Assembly: GCF_048087625.1 (NCBI RefSeq)
Contig: NZ_CP159805.1
Location: forward strand, 62,001-126,000
DNA from: Pseudothioglobus sp905182815
GTDB lineage: Bacteria; Pseudomonadota; Gammaproteobacteria; PS1; Pseudothioglobaceae
DNA: 64,000 nt
Direction of reading: 5' to 3'
Both the position numbers and the translations under genes were made by a program. Shown here piece by piece: positions 9,122 to 17,365 of this stretch. The notes under the pieces are model-generated. The model was not told where the DNA came from, ran no database searches, and saw only the letters and a program-made list of their open reading frames with translations. Each line of letters begins with the position of its first letter. Within the stretch, counting starts at the first letter, position 1.

Positions 9122-11639
9122 TATTCAGCAACTACGCTTAATTAATAAGTATGCAATAAGAGATTTTTCTAGAAGCTATAAAAAATTATGGGTTATCGCG
9201 AGCACCCTTTTTATTAGTTTACTCTTGCTTTCTCTGACGTTCTCCGTCAAGGAGGCTTTGAATAATGAAATTGAAGCAAACTCTAAAGAGTTATTAGGTG
9301 GCGACATTCAAATTACAAGTGGTATTGACCCGTTACCTAGTTTAGTGTTTGAAGAGTTAAAGGATTTAGGTAAAGTTAGCTCAACAATTGAGCTTGCAAC
9401 CATGGTTTCAAAAAAAGGTCAGTCGCCTGTTTTTTCTGAGCTTCGGGCAGTAGATGATAACTACCCACTTTATGGCGAGATTATTACAACACCTCAGGGC
9501 GCTGCTGAAAAAATATTTTTAAATACAGAAAAGCCAACTGTTTTAATTAATGAGAGCATTCAAAACATGCTCCAAGTGGAGATTGGCGATGATGTTGTAA
9601 TCATGGGTAAAAGCTTTCAAGTGGGTGGTTTGGTTTTATCAGTTCCAGACCTTGCAGAGCGAGCTGTTTTTGGTGAATTTGCTATAATTAGTAAGTCGAG
9701 TTACGATCAATTTAAGCTGAGTTCGGGCGGCAGTTTTCTTGATCACGAGTACCGCCTAAAGTTTAGTAATTCTAATCAAGAGGGCGAGCAAACTCGATTG
9801 GTTAAATCAATTATTGCCTATGATGATACTATTGAAACTAGACTTCCAGGAGAGAGTGGGCGGAGTTTAAATAGGATAATTGATAACTTTTCTAACTTTC
9901 TAAATTTAGTGTCAGTCAGCGCGATGATAATTGCGGGCATTGGAATCAGCAACACCTTGCTTTCTTTCGTTAACCAAAGAAATACTAGTATTGCGGTTAA
10001 AAAGTCGATAGGTTTTTCTTCGAATTTTATTCAACTCATGTACTTTTATGAAATTATTCTAATATTAATAGGCACATCAATTATTGCCTATTTGTTTGGG
10101 GTTTTTAGTCCTTTGTTGGCGAATGAATTTCTACCAAAATCTTTAGGAATCGATCTTCAGCCAACTGTCAGCTTGATAGGCTATCTAAATATTTTTTTCA
10201 TTGGCCTATTAGTTGTTTTAATTTTTTCAATACCATCGCTGTATTCGATTAGCGAGATCAAAGCAGTTGCTTTGTTTCGTAATACTTTTCAGCCAGTAAG
10301 CCTAAACTTCTCTTTAAAGAATATTATTTTACTGGCGATTCTGGTTACAATTTTGACTACTTATTTTGTTCTTCAGACTGAGCAAAAATATTACACAGTC
10401 CTATACTTTTTAGCATTTTTTATTACGATGCTTATATTTTATGGCGTATCTAAACTGTTAATTTTCTTTCTTAGAAGGTTTCATAAATTTTCTAATAATG
10501 GCTATAGGATTGCGTATAGGAATATTGTTGCAAAAAAATCACTTGCACCTATCATGACAATATCTTTAGGCATAGGTTTAACGCTCCTTCTCACTTTGAG
10601 TTTTGTAGCCAATAATTTAAAAAAAGAAATATCAGATAGCATCCCATCGATGGCGCCAGATTTATTTTTTGTGAGCATCGATAGAGATATTAAAAGTGAC
10701 TTAGAGTCTTTTATTAAAAATATGGATCCCAATGTAGCTCTTGAATTTAGCCCAATGGCGAGTGCTTCATTTATCTTCCTAAATGGAACGCCTATAGAAG
10801 AGCTTGTCTCAGAAAACAATAGATCTGCATGGGTTGTTAGGGGCGATAGGCGCATTTCATGGGCAGAAAAACCAAAGCCAGATAACCCAATTATTGAGGG
10901 TGAATGGTGGGAGCCTGGTAATGAGGATGAGATGTTCATTTCAATGGACAGTAGAGCTGCTTATGATCTAGGCATGAAGATCAATGACAAGATTACACTG
11001 AATATATTGGGCAGGGATGTCACTGGAACTCTAAAGAATTTTAGAGAGGTTGATTATCGGGATATTTCTGTTAACTTTGCAATTATTATTAATAAAGCTT
11101 TTGCTAACAAGCTCCCCTATGAATATATTGGAACGCTTAAGTCAGACCTATCCTCTAATGATATTCTGGCCCTTGTTGTCGAGAAGTTTCCTAACGTATC
11201 AGCTATAAAAGTTGATAGGATTTTGTCCCAAATTAGCGGCGTATTAAATAAGATATTTATAGCCGTAACTGGAATATCTTTAATTGTTATTGTGATTGGT
11301 TTGATAGTAATTGTCAGCGCAGTCATGGTTCAAACTACATTTAGAAGATACAATAATTTGATTTACAAAATATTAGGTGTGGATTTTCCAACGATACTTA
11401 AAGCAATGACGATAGAGTTTGCTGTTATATACTTCACCTTGATTTTCTTTGCACTATCAGTTGCAGTCTTGGGGTCATATCTTGTTGTTGAGAATACCCT
11501 TCAGCTAACTTGGAAATTTGATTTAGGGCTGACGCTTTGGATTTTATTGACAACTGCAACAGTATCTTTTGTACTTATTTTGATGGCAAATAAAAGTATC
11601 TTTAGCCCCAAAGTATATCCACTTATTCGTAATGAGTAA
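9114..11639 (+). CDS. ybbP: FtsX-like ABC permease YbbP-like
   Basis: An 841-residue permease with two FtsX repeats. There is one N-terminal transmembrane segment, a large MacB-type periplasmic domain (about 40-240), a three-helix FtsX block (about 260-390), further helices, a second periplasmic domain (about 500-680) and a final three-helix block (about 700-835). This ten-helix plan matches COG3127/YbbP. The TTG at 9114 overlaps the ybbA stop and has AAGGA 8 nt upstream; a TTG at 9093 is also in frame but less well placed. With YbbA it should form the transporter associated with tesA. Confidence 0.92.
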   Translation: MFDIQQLRLINKYAIRDFSRSYKKLWVIASTLFISLLLLSLTFSVKEALNNEIEANSKELLGGDIQITSGIDPLPSLVFEELKDLGKVSSTIELATMVSKKGQSPVFSELRAVDDNYPLYGEIITTPQGAAEKIFLNTEKPTVLINESIQNMLQVEIGDDVVIMGKSFQVGGLVLSVPDLAERAVFGEFAIISKSSYDQFKLSSGGSFLDHEYRLKFSNSNQEGEQTRLVKSIIAYDDTIETRLPGESGRSLNRIIDNFSNFLNLVSVSAMIIAGIGISNTLLSFVNQRNTSIAVKKSIGFSSNFIQLMYFYEIILILIGTSIIAYLFGVFSPLLANEFLPKSLGIDLQPTVSLIGYLNIFFIGLLVVLIFSIPSLYSISEIKAVALFRNTFQPVSLNFSLKNIILLAILVTILTTYFVLQTEQKYYTVLYFLAFFITMLIFYGVSKLLIFFLRRFHKFSNNGYRIAYRNIVAKKSLAPIMTISLGIGLTLLLTLSFVANNLKKEISDSIPSMAPDLFFVSIDRDIKSDLESFIKNMDPNVALEFSPMASASFIFLNGTPIEELVSENNRSAWVVRGDRRISWAEKPKPDNPIIEGEWWEPGNEDEMFISMDSRAAYDLGMKINDKITLNILGRDVTGTLKNFREVDYRDISVNFAIIINKAFANKLPYEYIGTLKSDLSSNDILALVVEKFPNVSAIKVDRILSQISGVLNKIFIAVTGISLIVIVIGLIVIVSAVMVQTTFRRYNNLIYKILGVDFPTILKAMTIEFAVIYFTLIFFALSVAVLGSYLVVENTLQLTWKFDLGLTLWILLTTATVSFVLILMANKSIFSPKVYPLIRNE

Positions 11640-11666
11640 TTGTTGGAGCTAGAAGTAATTTAAGTA

Positions 11667-12281
11667 CTAAAGAAGAGCAAGTAGTCTTTGATTAAGGGTT
11701 TTTACTTTATCTTTTAGCTCACTTATTTTTGAGTTATTTTCAATAACATCAGTAGGAATATAATTATTTAATTGAAGGCGTTTTTCTCGACTTGTTTGAG
11801 AAAGCAGCATTATTTTTGCTTTTTCTTTATCAATATTGTCTCTCGACATTAGTCGTATCAACTGCGTTTCGGTTTCACAATCTACAACTATAGCTCTATC
11901 GAATGGCCCCCATAGTTCTTTTTCTACCAGGAGGGGTATTACTACAATCATAATCCCTTCTCTACAATCATCCATTGAAGATTTCATTTTCTGGAGTATC
12001 TTTGGATGAAGTATCTGCTCAATTTGCACTCTATTTCTTCCTTTCTTAAAGAGCTCATCACGAAGATTTTTACGATCAAGTGTCCCATCAGATAGAAGTA
12101 TTGATTTTCCAAAAGCCTCTACGAGTTCTTTTAGGCCATCTGATCCTGGTAACACAACTTCCCGAGAAATAATGTCTAGGTCAATAATATAACAACCATG
12201 AATTTCTAATAAGTCACTTACTAGAGTTTTTCCTGAAGCTATTCCGCCTGTAAGGGCAATCTTAAGAACTTTCTGTTCCAT
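11667..12281 (-). CDS. coaE: Dephospho-CoA kinase
   Basis: Last step of coenzyme A synthesis: phosphorylation of the 3'-OH of dephospho-CoA. The P-loop GGIASGKT occupies residues 12-19. IIDLDIISREVV corresponds to the conserved acceptor-site DAD motif region (here DLD). LHPKI and VVIPLLVE are further family motifs. At 204 residues it is of normal length. It stands alone, convergent with ybbP and ~140 nt from the tRNA gene. The often associated pilD is not here. Confidence 0.95.
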   Translation of the reverse strand: MEQKVLKIALTGGIASGKTLVSDLLEIHGCYIIDLDIISREVVLPGSDGLKELVEAFGKSILLSDGTLDRKNLRDELFKKGRNRVQIEQILHPKILQKMKSSMDDCREGIMIVVIPLLVEKELWGPFDRAIVVDCETETQLIRLMSRDNIDKEKAKIMLLSQTSREKRLQLNNYIPTDVIENNSKISELKDKVKTLNQRLLALL

Positions 12282-12423
12282 TAAAATTAAGTTAAGTGCA
12301 TGAAAGTAACTAAATTTTATATTGAATTCTAGCTGATACTGGAAGAATGATAATAATATGGTGCTTATTTGCTGGTTTAGCTTGACTTTTTCAAGAAAAA
12401 TTTCGATAATAGGCGCTCTTTTT

Positions 12424-12500
12424 GGTTATGTAGCTCAGCTGGTTAGAGCACAGCATTCATAATGCTGGGGTCGGTGGTTCAAGTCCACCCATAACCACCA
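12424..12500 (+). tRNA. tRNA-Met (CAT anticodon), elongator type
   Basis: The 77-nt sequence folds as a complete cloverleaf. The acceptor stem GGTTATG pairs with CATAACC, the D-arm is GCTCAGCTGGTTAGAGC, and the anticodon stem CAGCA/TGCTG encloses TTCATAA with anticodon CAT. The T-arm GGTGG/CCACC contains TTCAAGT. The CCA end is encoded. The CATAATG anticodon region and overall similarity to E. coli elongator tRNA-Met favour elongator Met over tRNA-Ile2 (lysidine). It borders the accessory region that follows. Confidence 0.95.
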
Positions 12501-12547
12501 TATCCCATAAGGCTTTAAGCTAATTCACTTAAATCAAAATAATGTTT

Positions 12548-12567
12548 TGGTACTCAACTGGTACTCA
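12548..12567 (+). repeat. Tandem 9-mer TGGTACTCA, possible attachment-site remnant
   Basis: TGGTACTCA occurs twice, 2 nt apart, 48 nt past the tRNA CCA end. Paired GGTACC-like words just downstream of a tRNA gene are often seen beside integrase genes of tRNA-inserted elements. No integrase is present here, so the link is only suggestive. Confidence 0.4.
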
Positions 12568-12655
12568 TTAATACAGATTTCGACCCTTCTTCCTTCACCC
12601 TAATTAATCGCTAATAATTATATATTTAATAATTGTTTTCTAATTAATATGCTTT

Positions 12656-12692
12656 AACCAGTGGTTTAGAGAGCATACAACCAGTGGTTTAG
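12656..12692 (+). repeat. Two copies of a 14-mer (AACCAGTGGTTTAG)
   Basis: AACCAGTGGTTTAG is at 12656-12669 and 12679-12692, a period of 23 nt. Each copy contains the self-complementary core AACCAGTGGTT (AACCA/TGGTT around G), so each could bind a dimeric protein or form a short hairpin. No coding sequence is seen between the tRNA and 12848; these repeats and the one at 12711 are the only structure noticed. Confidence 0.6.
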
Positions 12693-12710
12693 TTAAATAC
12701 TATTAAAAAA

Positions 12711-12820
12711 CTACCATCCCTCGCATATATATTCAGACTTTGAAGGTACGGGGGACCCTCTATTGAACTCGGCTAACTATTAATAATCCCTCCCTCACAG
12801 ATGAAACGAAGTTTGGTCTT
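12711..12820 (+). repeat. Structured ~110-bp repeat, copy A
   Basis: Nearly the same sequence recurs at 14331-14440. Conserved blocks are CTACCATCCCTCGCATATAT at the left, TTGAACTCGGCTAACTATTA in the middle and GATGAAACGAAGTTTGG at the right. A G-run left of the middle block can pair with the TCCCTCC to its right. The small right-hand palindrome AAACGAAGTTT is also kept. Copy A ends about 28 nt before the start codon of the HExxH gene, so it could carry that gene's promoter or leader RNA. Confidence 0.85.
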
Positions 12821-12847
12821 TGGTTTCACCAGTCTATAATAGCCTCC

Positions 12848-14329
12848 ATGAAAAAACTATTACTACTTCTAACATTATTCTTTTTCTCAATTCAAGGTTT
12901 CGCAGCAGGCTGTCCTGATGGCAGTGAGCCAGTCAAGAGTTTATCTGCGGACGGTACTTATTTTGTATTTGAGTGTAACAATAATACTCAAAACAGTTCA
13001 TCGGCTAATCAAAACTACGACATAACTATTGTCAACAAATCAAGCTTTCCAACAAAAACTTTACAGGAGTGGGCTGATTCTGCTAGTTCTAAAATGGCTT
13101 CACGTGAGTCAGATATATTGGTTCTTTTGTATGATGTTGGGCAAGTAATTAACCCAGTTAAAAATTTATATGGAAGCTTTCGTCTTCACCAAGTATTAAT
13201 GTCTCCAAAAGAAATCAATGAAAGTAAAAAGTTAATTGAAGACTGGTTTATAAATTCAGGCTGTTCTGGTGGCGCTGATTATGGCCTTATGAATGACATT
13301 AAAGTGGGCTTAGATAAAGGATTAGACTGGTCATCCCAATGGACTCTTTGCACTAATAAACGACTAATCGTAATGGCCCTTCCTGAGGAGATGAGAAGTA
13401 ACCCAAATGGCCAAGATGCTATTTTTATTGATATCCAAGGTTTTCTTCAACACGAGCTCTATCATGCTTTTCAGCATGACTTAGCAAATACAGGTGAGTG
13501 CAGAAATAGGAGAGATAAAAAGAATAGTAACAGTAGCTGGATGATTGAAGGTGGAGCTAGATACTTTGCTGAACGCTTACTCCCATTCCCAAAAGCTGAC
13601 TTTAAAGATTTAATTCTTCGACCAATCTATGAAAACAAAATGGTTTTAGGTGATGCAGAGGACGTCGTTGGCGCAGCAATACTTTTGTTGATGATAGAAA
13701 GAGGGTTAATTAATGAAAGTGAAATTATGGATGGTAGTTTATTTCATGATTGTGCGAGAGAGTTAAAATTTGACAAAAATAGCGATGAAATGAAATTTGT
13801 ATTAAGTAATTGGAACAATGAAGAATATGAATTTTCACCAGAAATTTTATTAGATTATGATGCTTCAAAAGCAACTACGAATGAATCATTCCCAACAGTT
13901 GATTACAACACAAACGTCAAAGAACTATGTCAGGGACATATTGCAGCAAATTGGAAGGGTTACATGGAGCATAATTCTAGTGGTTACTTTTTTGCAGTTG
14001 TGGGAGAAGATGGTCGCTGTGAACACGGTGTTGGGAGAACTAAAGAAGACGCATTTAATGAGTGTACAAAATGGCAGGAAGAAAACAATATTGTTGGAAC
14101 CTGTGAACTTTATGGTGAAGCAGGTGAGGTAGTTTGGGATGGCTCAGTTTGGGATGACTCTGTAAAGGCATCGAAGTCAGCTTCCAAAGAAGTATCCACC
14201 CTAGAGACAAATGAGTCAGTAGATTATGTTGAAAGACTTAAGCAAGTCAAAGCACTTCTAGACTCAGGAATTATCAATCAAGATGATTTTGAGAAAATGA
14301 AACAAAAGATTATTGATACCATGAACTAA
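12848..14329 (+). CDS. Secreted putative zinc metallopeptidase (HExxH) with C-terminal SHOCT domain
   Basis: A 493-residue protein with a signal peptide (about 1-20, ending GFAA). The motif HELYH at residues 202-206 is a classical HExxH zinc site, and WMIEGGARYFAE starting near 231 offers Glu234 or Glu242 as third ligand, as in gluzincins. There follow a Cys-containing segment (about 355-425) with paired motifs around CEHGVGRTKEDAFNEC, a Ser/Lys linker, and a terminal SHOCT-type helix hairpin (about 460-493, with LLDSGIINQDDFEKMK). I do not recognise the family as a whole. It lies exactly between two copies of the 110-bp repeat, suggesting a modular acquired gene. Peptidase activity is inferred from the motif only. 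Confidence 0.75.
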   Translation: MKKLLLLLTLFFFSIQGFAAGCPDGSEPVKSLSADGTYFVFECNNNTQNSSSANQNYDITIVNKSSFPTKTLQEWADSASSKMASRESDILVLLYDVGQVINPVKNLYGSFRLHQVLMSPKEINESKKLIEDWFINSGCSGGADYGLMNDIKVGLDKGLDWSSQWTLCTNKRLIVMALPEEMRSNPNGQDAIFIDIQGFLQHELYHAFQHDLANTGECRNRRDKKNSNSSWMIEGGARYFAERLLPFPKADFKDLILRPIYENKMVLGDAEDVVGAAILLLMIERGLINESEIMDGSLFHDCARELKFDKNSDEMKFVLSNWNNEEYEFSPEILLDYDASKATTNESFPTVDYNTNVKELCQGHIAANWKGYMEHNSSGYFFAVVGEDGRCEHGVGRTKEDAFNECTKWQEENNIVGTCELYGEAGEVVWDGSVWDDSVKASKSASKEVSTLETNESVDYVERLKQVKALLDSGIINQDDFEKMKQKIIDTMN

Positions 14330-14330
14330 T

Positions 14331-14440
14331 CTACCATCCCTCGCATATATATTCAGACTTTGATACCTAGTGGGGGAGGCTCATTGAACTCGGCTAACTA
14401 TTAATATTACCTCCCTCATAGATGAAACGAAGTTTGGACT
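14331..14440 (+). repeat. Structured ~110-bp repeat, copy B
   Basis: It begins 2 nt after the stop codon of the preceding gene and matches copy A (12711-12820) along its length, with the same orientation. The variable stem here is GGGGGAGG, which can pair with CCTCCCTC (one G-T pair). Copy A has a shortened version, GGGGGA with TCCCTC(C), so the stem changes while remaining pairable. The repeat-to-repeat distance is 1620 nt. Confidence 0.85.
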
Positions 14441-14459
14441 TAGTAGTTTTGTACTTTAG

Positions 14460-14741
14460 TTAGTTGCTATGGTCTAATATTACAGAGCCAACTTTAGTAT
14501 CTACAGAAACAATCCCTTGAATAGCGTCCATTACTTTATTTTTTGCAGCAGTTGCTCTTTCCATTGCTTCATTATTCTCATATAAAGTTATAGATATGTT
14601 GACGTTGCCTTCAGACTTAACTGCTATCAATTGCTCTGCTTCTGGAAAGTCACTTGGTGCATTTGGAACGTAGGCTGCAGCAGCAATATCTGCCGCTTCA
14701 TTTGATTCAAAGGTTACTGTTGTAATTCTTGCTACTGACAT
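14460..14741 (-). CDS. Small protein resembling dimeric alpha/beta-barrel (ABM-like) proteins
   Basis: A 93-residue protein without signal peptide, starting MSVARITTVTFESNE. The ATG at 14741 is chosen over an upstream in-frame GTG because AGGAG lies 5 nt before it. The pattern (a beta strand, a helix rich in Ala, then strands such as QLIAVKSEGNVNISITLYEN followed by an EAMERATAAKNKVMDAI helix) resembles ferredoxin-like dimeric barrels of the antibiotic-biosynthesis-monooxygenase type. That is fold inference, not family recognition. It lies between repeat copies B and C, on the opposite strand to the preceding gene. Confidence 0.7.
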   Translation of the reverse strand: MSVARITTVTFESNEAADIAAAAYVPNAPSDFPEAEQLIAVKSEGNVNISITLYENNEAMERATAAKNKVMDAIQGIVSVDTKVGSVILDHSN

Positions 14742-14793
14742 TAGCACTCCTAGTATTGTTTTTAAAGAAAATTAATTATAGTGCAAAAAAGAA

Positions 14794-14830
14794 CTCCCTC
14801 TCAGATGAAACGAAGTTTGGACTTTAGTCC
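14794..14830 (+). repeat. Partial third copy (C) of the 110-bp repeat's right end
   Basis: CTCCCTCTCAGATGAAACGAAGTTTGGACTT repeats the right end of copies A and B (segments CTCCCTC, AGATGAAACGAAGTTTGG). It continues as GGACTTTAGTCC, a 5-bp hairpin with a TT loop not present in the other copies. The left two thirds of the repeat are absent. It closes a repeat-gene-repeat-gene-repeat pattern. Confidence 0.75.
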
Positions 14831-14844
14831 AAGTCAGAATTAAT

Positions 14845-15066
14845 CTAATACCATCTAACCATTCCAATAACTCCTGCTGTTGCGTAAAAGAACTGAAGAA
14901 AAAGTATCCCTTTATGCTTTCCTAGGTAAGCCCAAAATCCAATTGAAAAGGCTGACACTAACAATAAAAGAAAGCCAGTAAATTCGACTCCAATATTCAA
15001 TGCCACCATCATTGAATACATTATTGCTGTTACAACTCCAAACCATTCTAGAACTTTACTTTTCAT
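14845..15066 (-). CDS. Small two-helix membrane protein
   Basis: A 73-residue hydrophobic protein starting MKSKVLEWFGVV, just after the ABC exporter stop codon (4-nt gap), so probably cotranscribed with it. Two or three membrane segments are likely (about 8-26, 29-47 and 54-70). Longer in-frame starts upstream would overlap the ABC gene and lack a membrane-protein start. I do not recognise the family, and the function is unknown. Confidence 0.65.
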   Translation of the reverse strand: MKSKVLEWFGVVTAIMYSMMVALNIGVEFTGFLLLLVSAFSIGFWAYLGKHKGILFLQFFYATAGVIGMVRWY

Positions 15067-15070
15067 AATG

Positions 15071-16861
15071 CTACCCCTGAGTTTGCTTATTAACTTGTAT
15101 TTGCCAAAGTCTCGCATATTGTCCATTAAGATCAAGCAGCTGTTGATGCTTGCCTTGCTCGACAATAGTGCCATTACCAAGCACAATAATTTGATCGGCA
15201 TCGACAATGGTGGAAAGGCGATGAGCAATCACCAGAGTTGTGTGCTTATGCGCTAAACTCGCTAACGCCTTTTGTACCATTTTTTCCGAATATGAATCAA
15301 GCGCAGAAGTGGCCTCATCAAAAATCAATATCGTTGGATTTTTTAACAGCACTCGTGCAATCGCTAGGCGCTGCTTTTCACCGCCTGAGAGCTTCAAGCC
15401 TCTCTCGCCAACCAGCGTGTCATAACCTTGCGGCAAGGAGTCAATAAAACTGTCAATAAAACTGAGCTTCGCTGCCTGTTTGACTTCGGCTTCGGTTGCA
15501 CCCGCACGACCGTAAGCAATATTGTAATAAATGCTTTCATTAAACATCACTGGATCTTGGGGTACGACGCCCATCGAGCCGCGCACCGAGTCTTGGGTGA
15601 ATTGTTTAATATCTTGCTGATCAATGCATATTTCACCACTAGATATATCGTAAAAACGAAAGAGCAGCTTAGCAAGTGTTGATTTGCCTGCCCCAGAAGG
15701 ACCGACAATCGCTACTTTTTGCCCCGGCTTAAGAACAAAGTTAATATTGCTTAGCACCTCCTGCTTGCCAGCATAAGCAAAAGAGACGTTATTAAATTTA
15801 ACCTCACCTTGGGTGACTTTGAGTTCTGACGCATTAGCAACATCGGTGACTTTGGAGGAGCGATCCAATAGGTCAAACATATTATTCATATCGATGAAAT
15901 TATGTTTAATTTGACGATAAATAATGCCCAAACCACCGAGCGGAATAAAGAGCTGTAAGAGGAGTGCTTGAATCATAATAAGGTCGCCTAAGCTAAGGCT
16001 CTTATCGACTACACCTTGTGCTGCCATAATCAAAACAATGGTCACACCGCAAGCAATCACTGCGCCTTGGACAAAATTAAGTGCTGTCATGGAGGTAAAG
16101 CTCTTGGTAGCCAGATCTTCCCAGCGCTGCATCGTCTCTCCGTAACGATCGACTTCAAATTTTTCTTGATTGAAGTATTTGACGGTCTCATAATTAATCA
16201 AACTATCGACTGCATTGGTATTGGCTTCGGATTGCATATCGTTCATTTGGTAGCGATACTTCATCCGCCAAGTGGTAATGGCCAACGTTAACGTAACATA
16301 AAAGAACACAGTTAATAAAGAGACGCCAGCAAAAAGAAGGTTATAATTTAGCCATAAAATGCCGATTACTAAACATATCTCAAATAATGAAGGCAGAATG
16401 TTAAAGACAAAAATGGAGAGTAAGGTGGAGACGCTTAGAGTGCCCCGGTCAATATCACGGGTAATACCGCCAATGCGACGATCTAAATGAAAGGATAAAT
16501 CTAAAGTGTGTAAATGCCTAAAGACGCCAAGTGCAATCAGATTCATTGCGTGATAACGAACTTTGGCAAAAATGGCATCACGAAGCTCATTAAACAGTGA
16601 ACTTGCCAATCGTAAAAGGCCGTAAGCAAGGAGCATGCCAAGCGGCAACACCAAGACTAAATTAGTCTGATCAAGTCCATCAACGATCTCTCTCAGCGCA
16701 AGGGGAACACCAACATTAGCCAATTTCGCTAACATTAAAAAACTAACAGACCAAATAACACGGGCTCGCATTTTGAGTAAATACGGCAAGAGCTTTTTTA
16801 AAACCTTAATATCCCTGGTTTTAAAATCGTAAGCCTTAGTTTGGTTACTGCTTGAGCTCAT
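15071..16861 (-). CDS. ABC half-transporter, Atm1/HMT1-type exporter
   Basis: A 596-residue fusion of a six-helix type-I exporter domain (about 30-330) and an ATPase domain (about 350-590). Walker A is GPSGAGKST, the signature LSGGEKQRLAIARVL and Walker B ILIFDEATSALDS. The segment RHLHTLDLSFHLDRRIGGITRDIDRGT is diagnostic for the Atm1 group, whose members export glutathione-related sulfur compounds or metal-glutathione conjugates. Base composition is visibly more G+C-rich than in flanking genes, hinting at transfer. It probably works as a homodimer in the inner membrane. Confidence 0.9.
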   Translation of the reverse strand: MSSSSNQTKAYDFKTRDIKVLKKLLPYLLKMRARVIWSVSFLMLAKLANVGVPLALREIVDGLDQTNLVLVLPLGMLLAYGLLRLASSLFNELRDAIFAKVRYHAMNLIALGVFRHLHTLDLSFHLDRRIGGITRDIDRGTLSVSTLLSIFVFNILPSLFEICLVIGILWLNYNLLFAGVSLLTVFFYVTLTLAITTWRMKYRYQMNDMQSEANTNAVDSLINYETVKYFNQEKFEVDRYGETMQRWEDLATKSFTSMTALNFVQGAVIACGVTIVLIMAAQGVVDKSLSLGDLIMIQALLLQLFIPLGGLGIIYRQIKHNFIDMNNMFDLLDRSSKVTDVANASELKVTQGEVKFNNVSFAYAGKQEVLSNINFVLKPGQKVAIVGPSGAGKSTLAKLLFRFYDISSGEICIDQQDIKQFTQDSVRGSMGVVPQDPVMFNESIYYNIAYGRAGATEAEVKQAAKLSFIDSFIDSLPQGYDTLVGERGLKLSGGEKQRLAIARVLLKNPTILIFDEATSALDSYSEKMVQKALASLAHKHTTLVIAHRLSTIVDADQIIVLGNGTIVEQGKHQQLLDLNGQYARLWQIQVNKQTQG

Positions 16862-17043
16862 TGAGTGTGGCTTTAGTTATAAAAGACTAAAAAACAACAT
16901 TATCACGTTTATTTGATTATTGATGGAGATATTATCCCCCTCAGTCATTTAAAGAAATTTTGACCTTTTTAGTGGCATAAATATTTATCTAAAAAACTCC
17001 TAATCTACACCTACCCCTTAACGTATTATTTATAATTACTCGT

Positions 17044-17352
17044 ATGATTAAAATATATTTATCTTTGTTCTTAAGCAGTATTGTAAGTCTTTCACATGCA
17101 AATTATTTGGATGATTGGACGGATGAGGACCTCTGCAGATGGATGGATGCAGCTTTAATTCCTGAGCATATTTCAGAAGAGATTTATACGAGAAAGACTA
17201 TATGCCTTAACGATTCTGAGGCTATTGAGTTAACAAGTCAAGCCACCTATATTAATGAAAATGGTACTGTTTTTCCTTCGCCTAAGCCTTCTGTAAAAGC
17301 AAATATGGGTAGTGGTTTGCGTTTTAGATTCACCTATAAGATAACTTTATGA
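17044..17352 (+). CDS. Small secreted protein of unknown function
   Basis: A 102-residue protein with a clear signal peptide (MIKIYLSLFLSSIVSLSHA, cleavage near 19-20). The mature part is acidic and has two Cys (DLCRWMD and KTICLND), which could form one disulfide in the periplasm. It ends GLRFRFTYKITL, a beta-like tail. It lies 14 nt upstream of the djlA-like gene, so cotranscription is plausible. No family recognised. Confidence 0.6.
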   Translation: MIKIYLSLFLSSIVSLSHANYLDDWTDEDLCRWMDAALIPEHISEEIYTRKTICLNDSEAIELTSQATYINENGTVFPSPKPSVKANMGSGLRFRFTYKITL

Positions 17353-17365
17353 AGAAACCTCGACT

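Noticed and set aside
12711..14440. 110-bp repeats as integron attC sites
   Set aside because: The repeats have stem-forming arms but I could not find proper RYYYAAC/GTTRRRY core sites at the ends, and no integron integrase is in the window. Kept only as an unclassified structured repeat.
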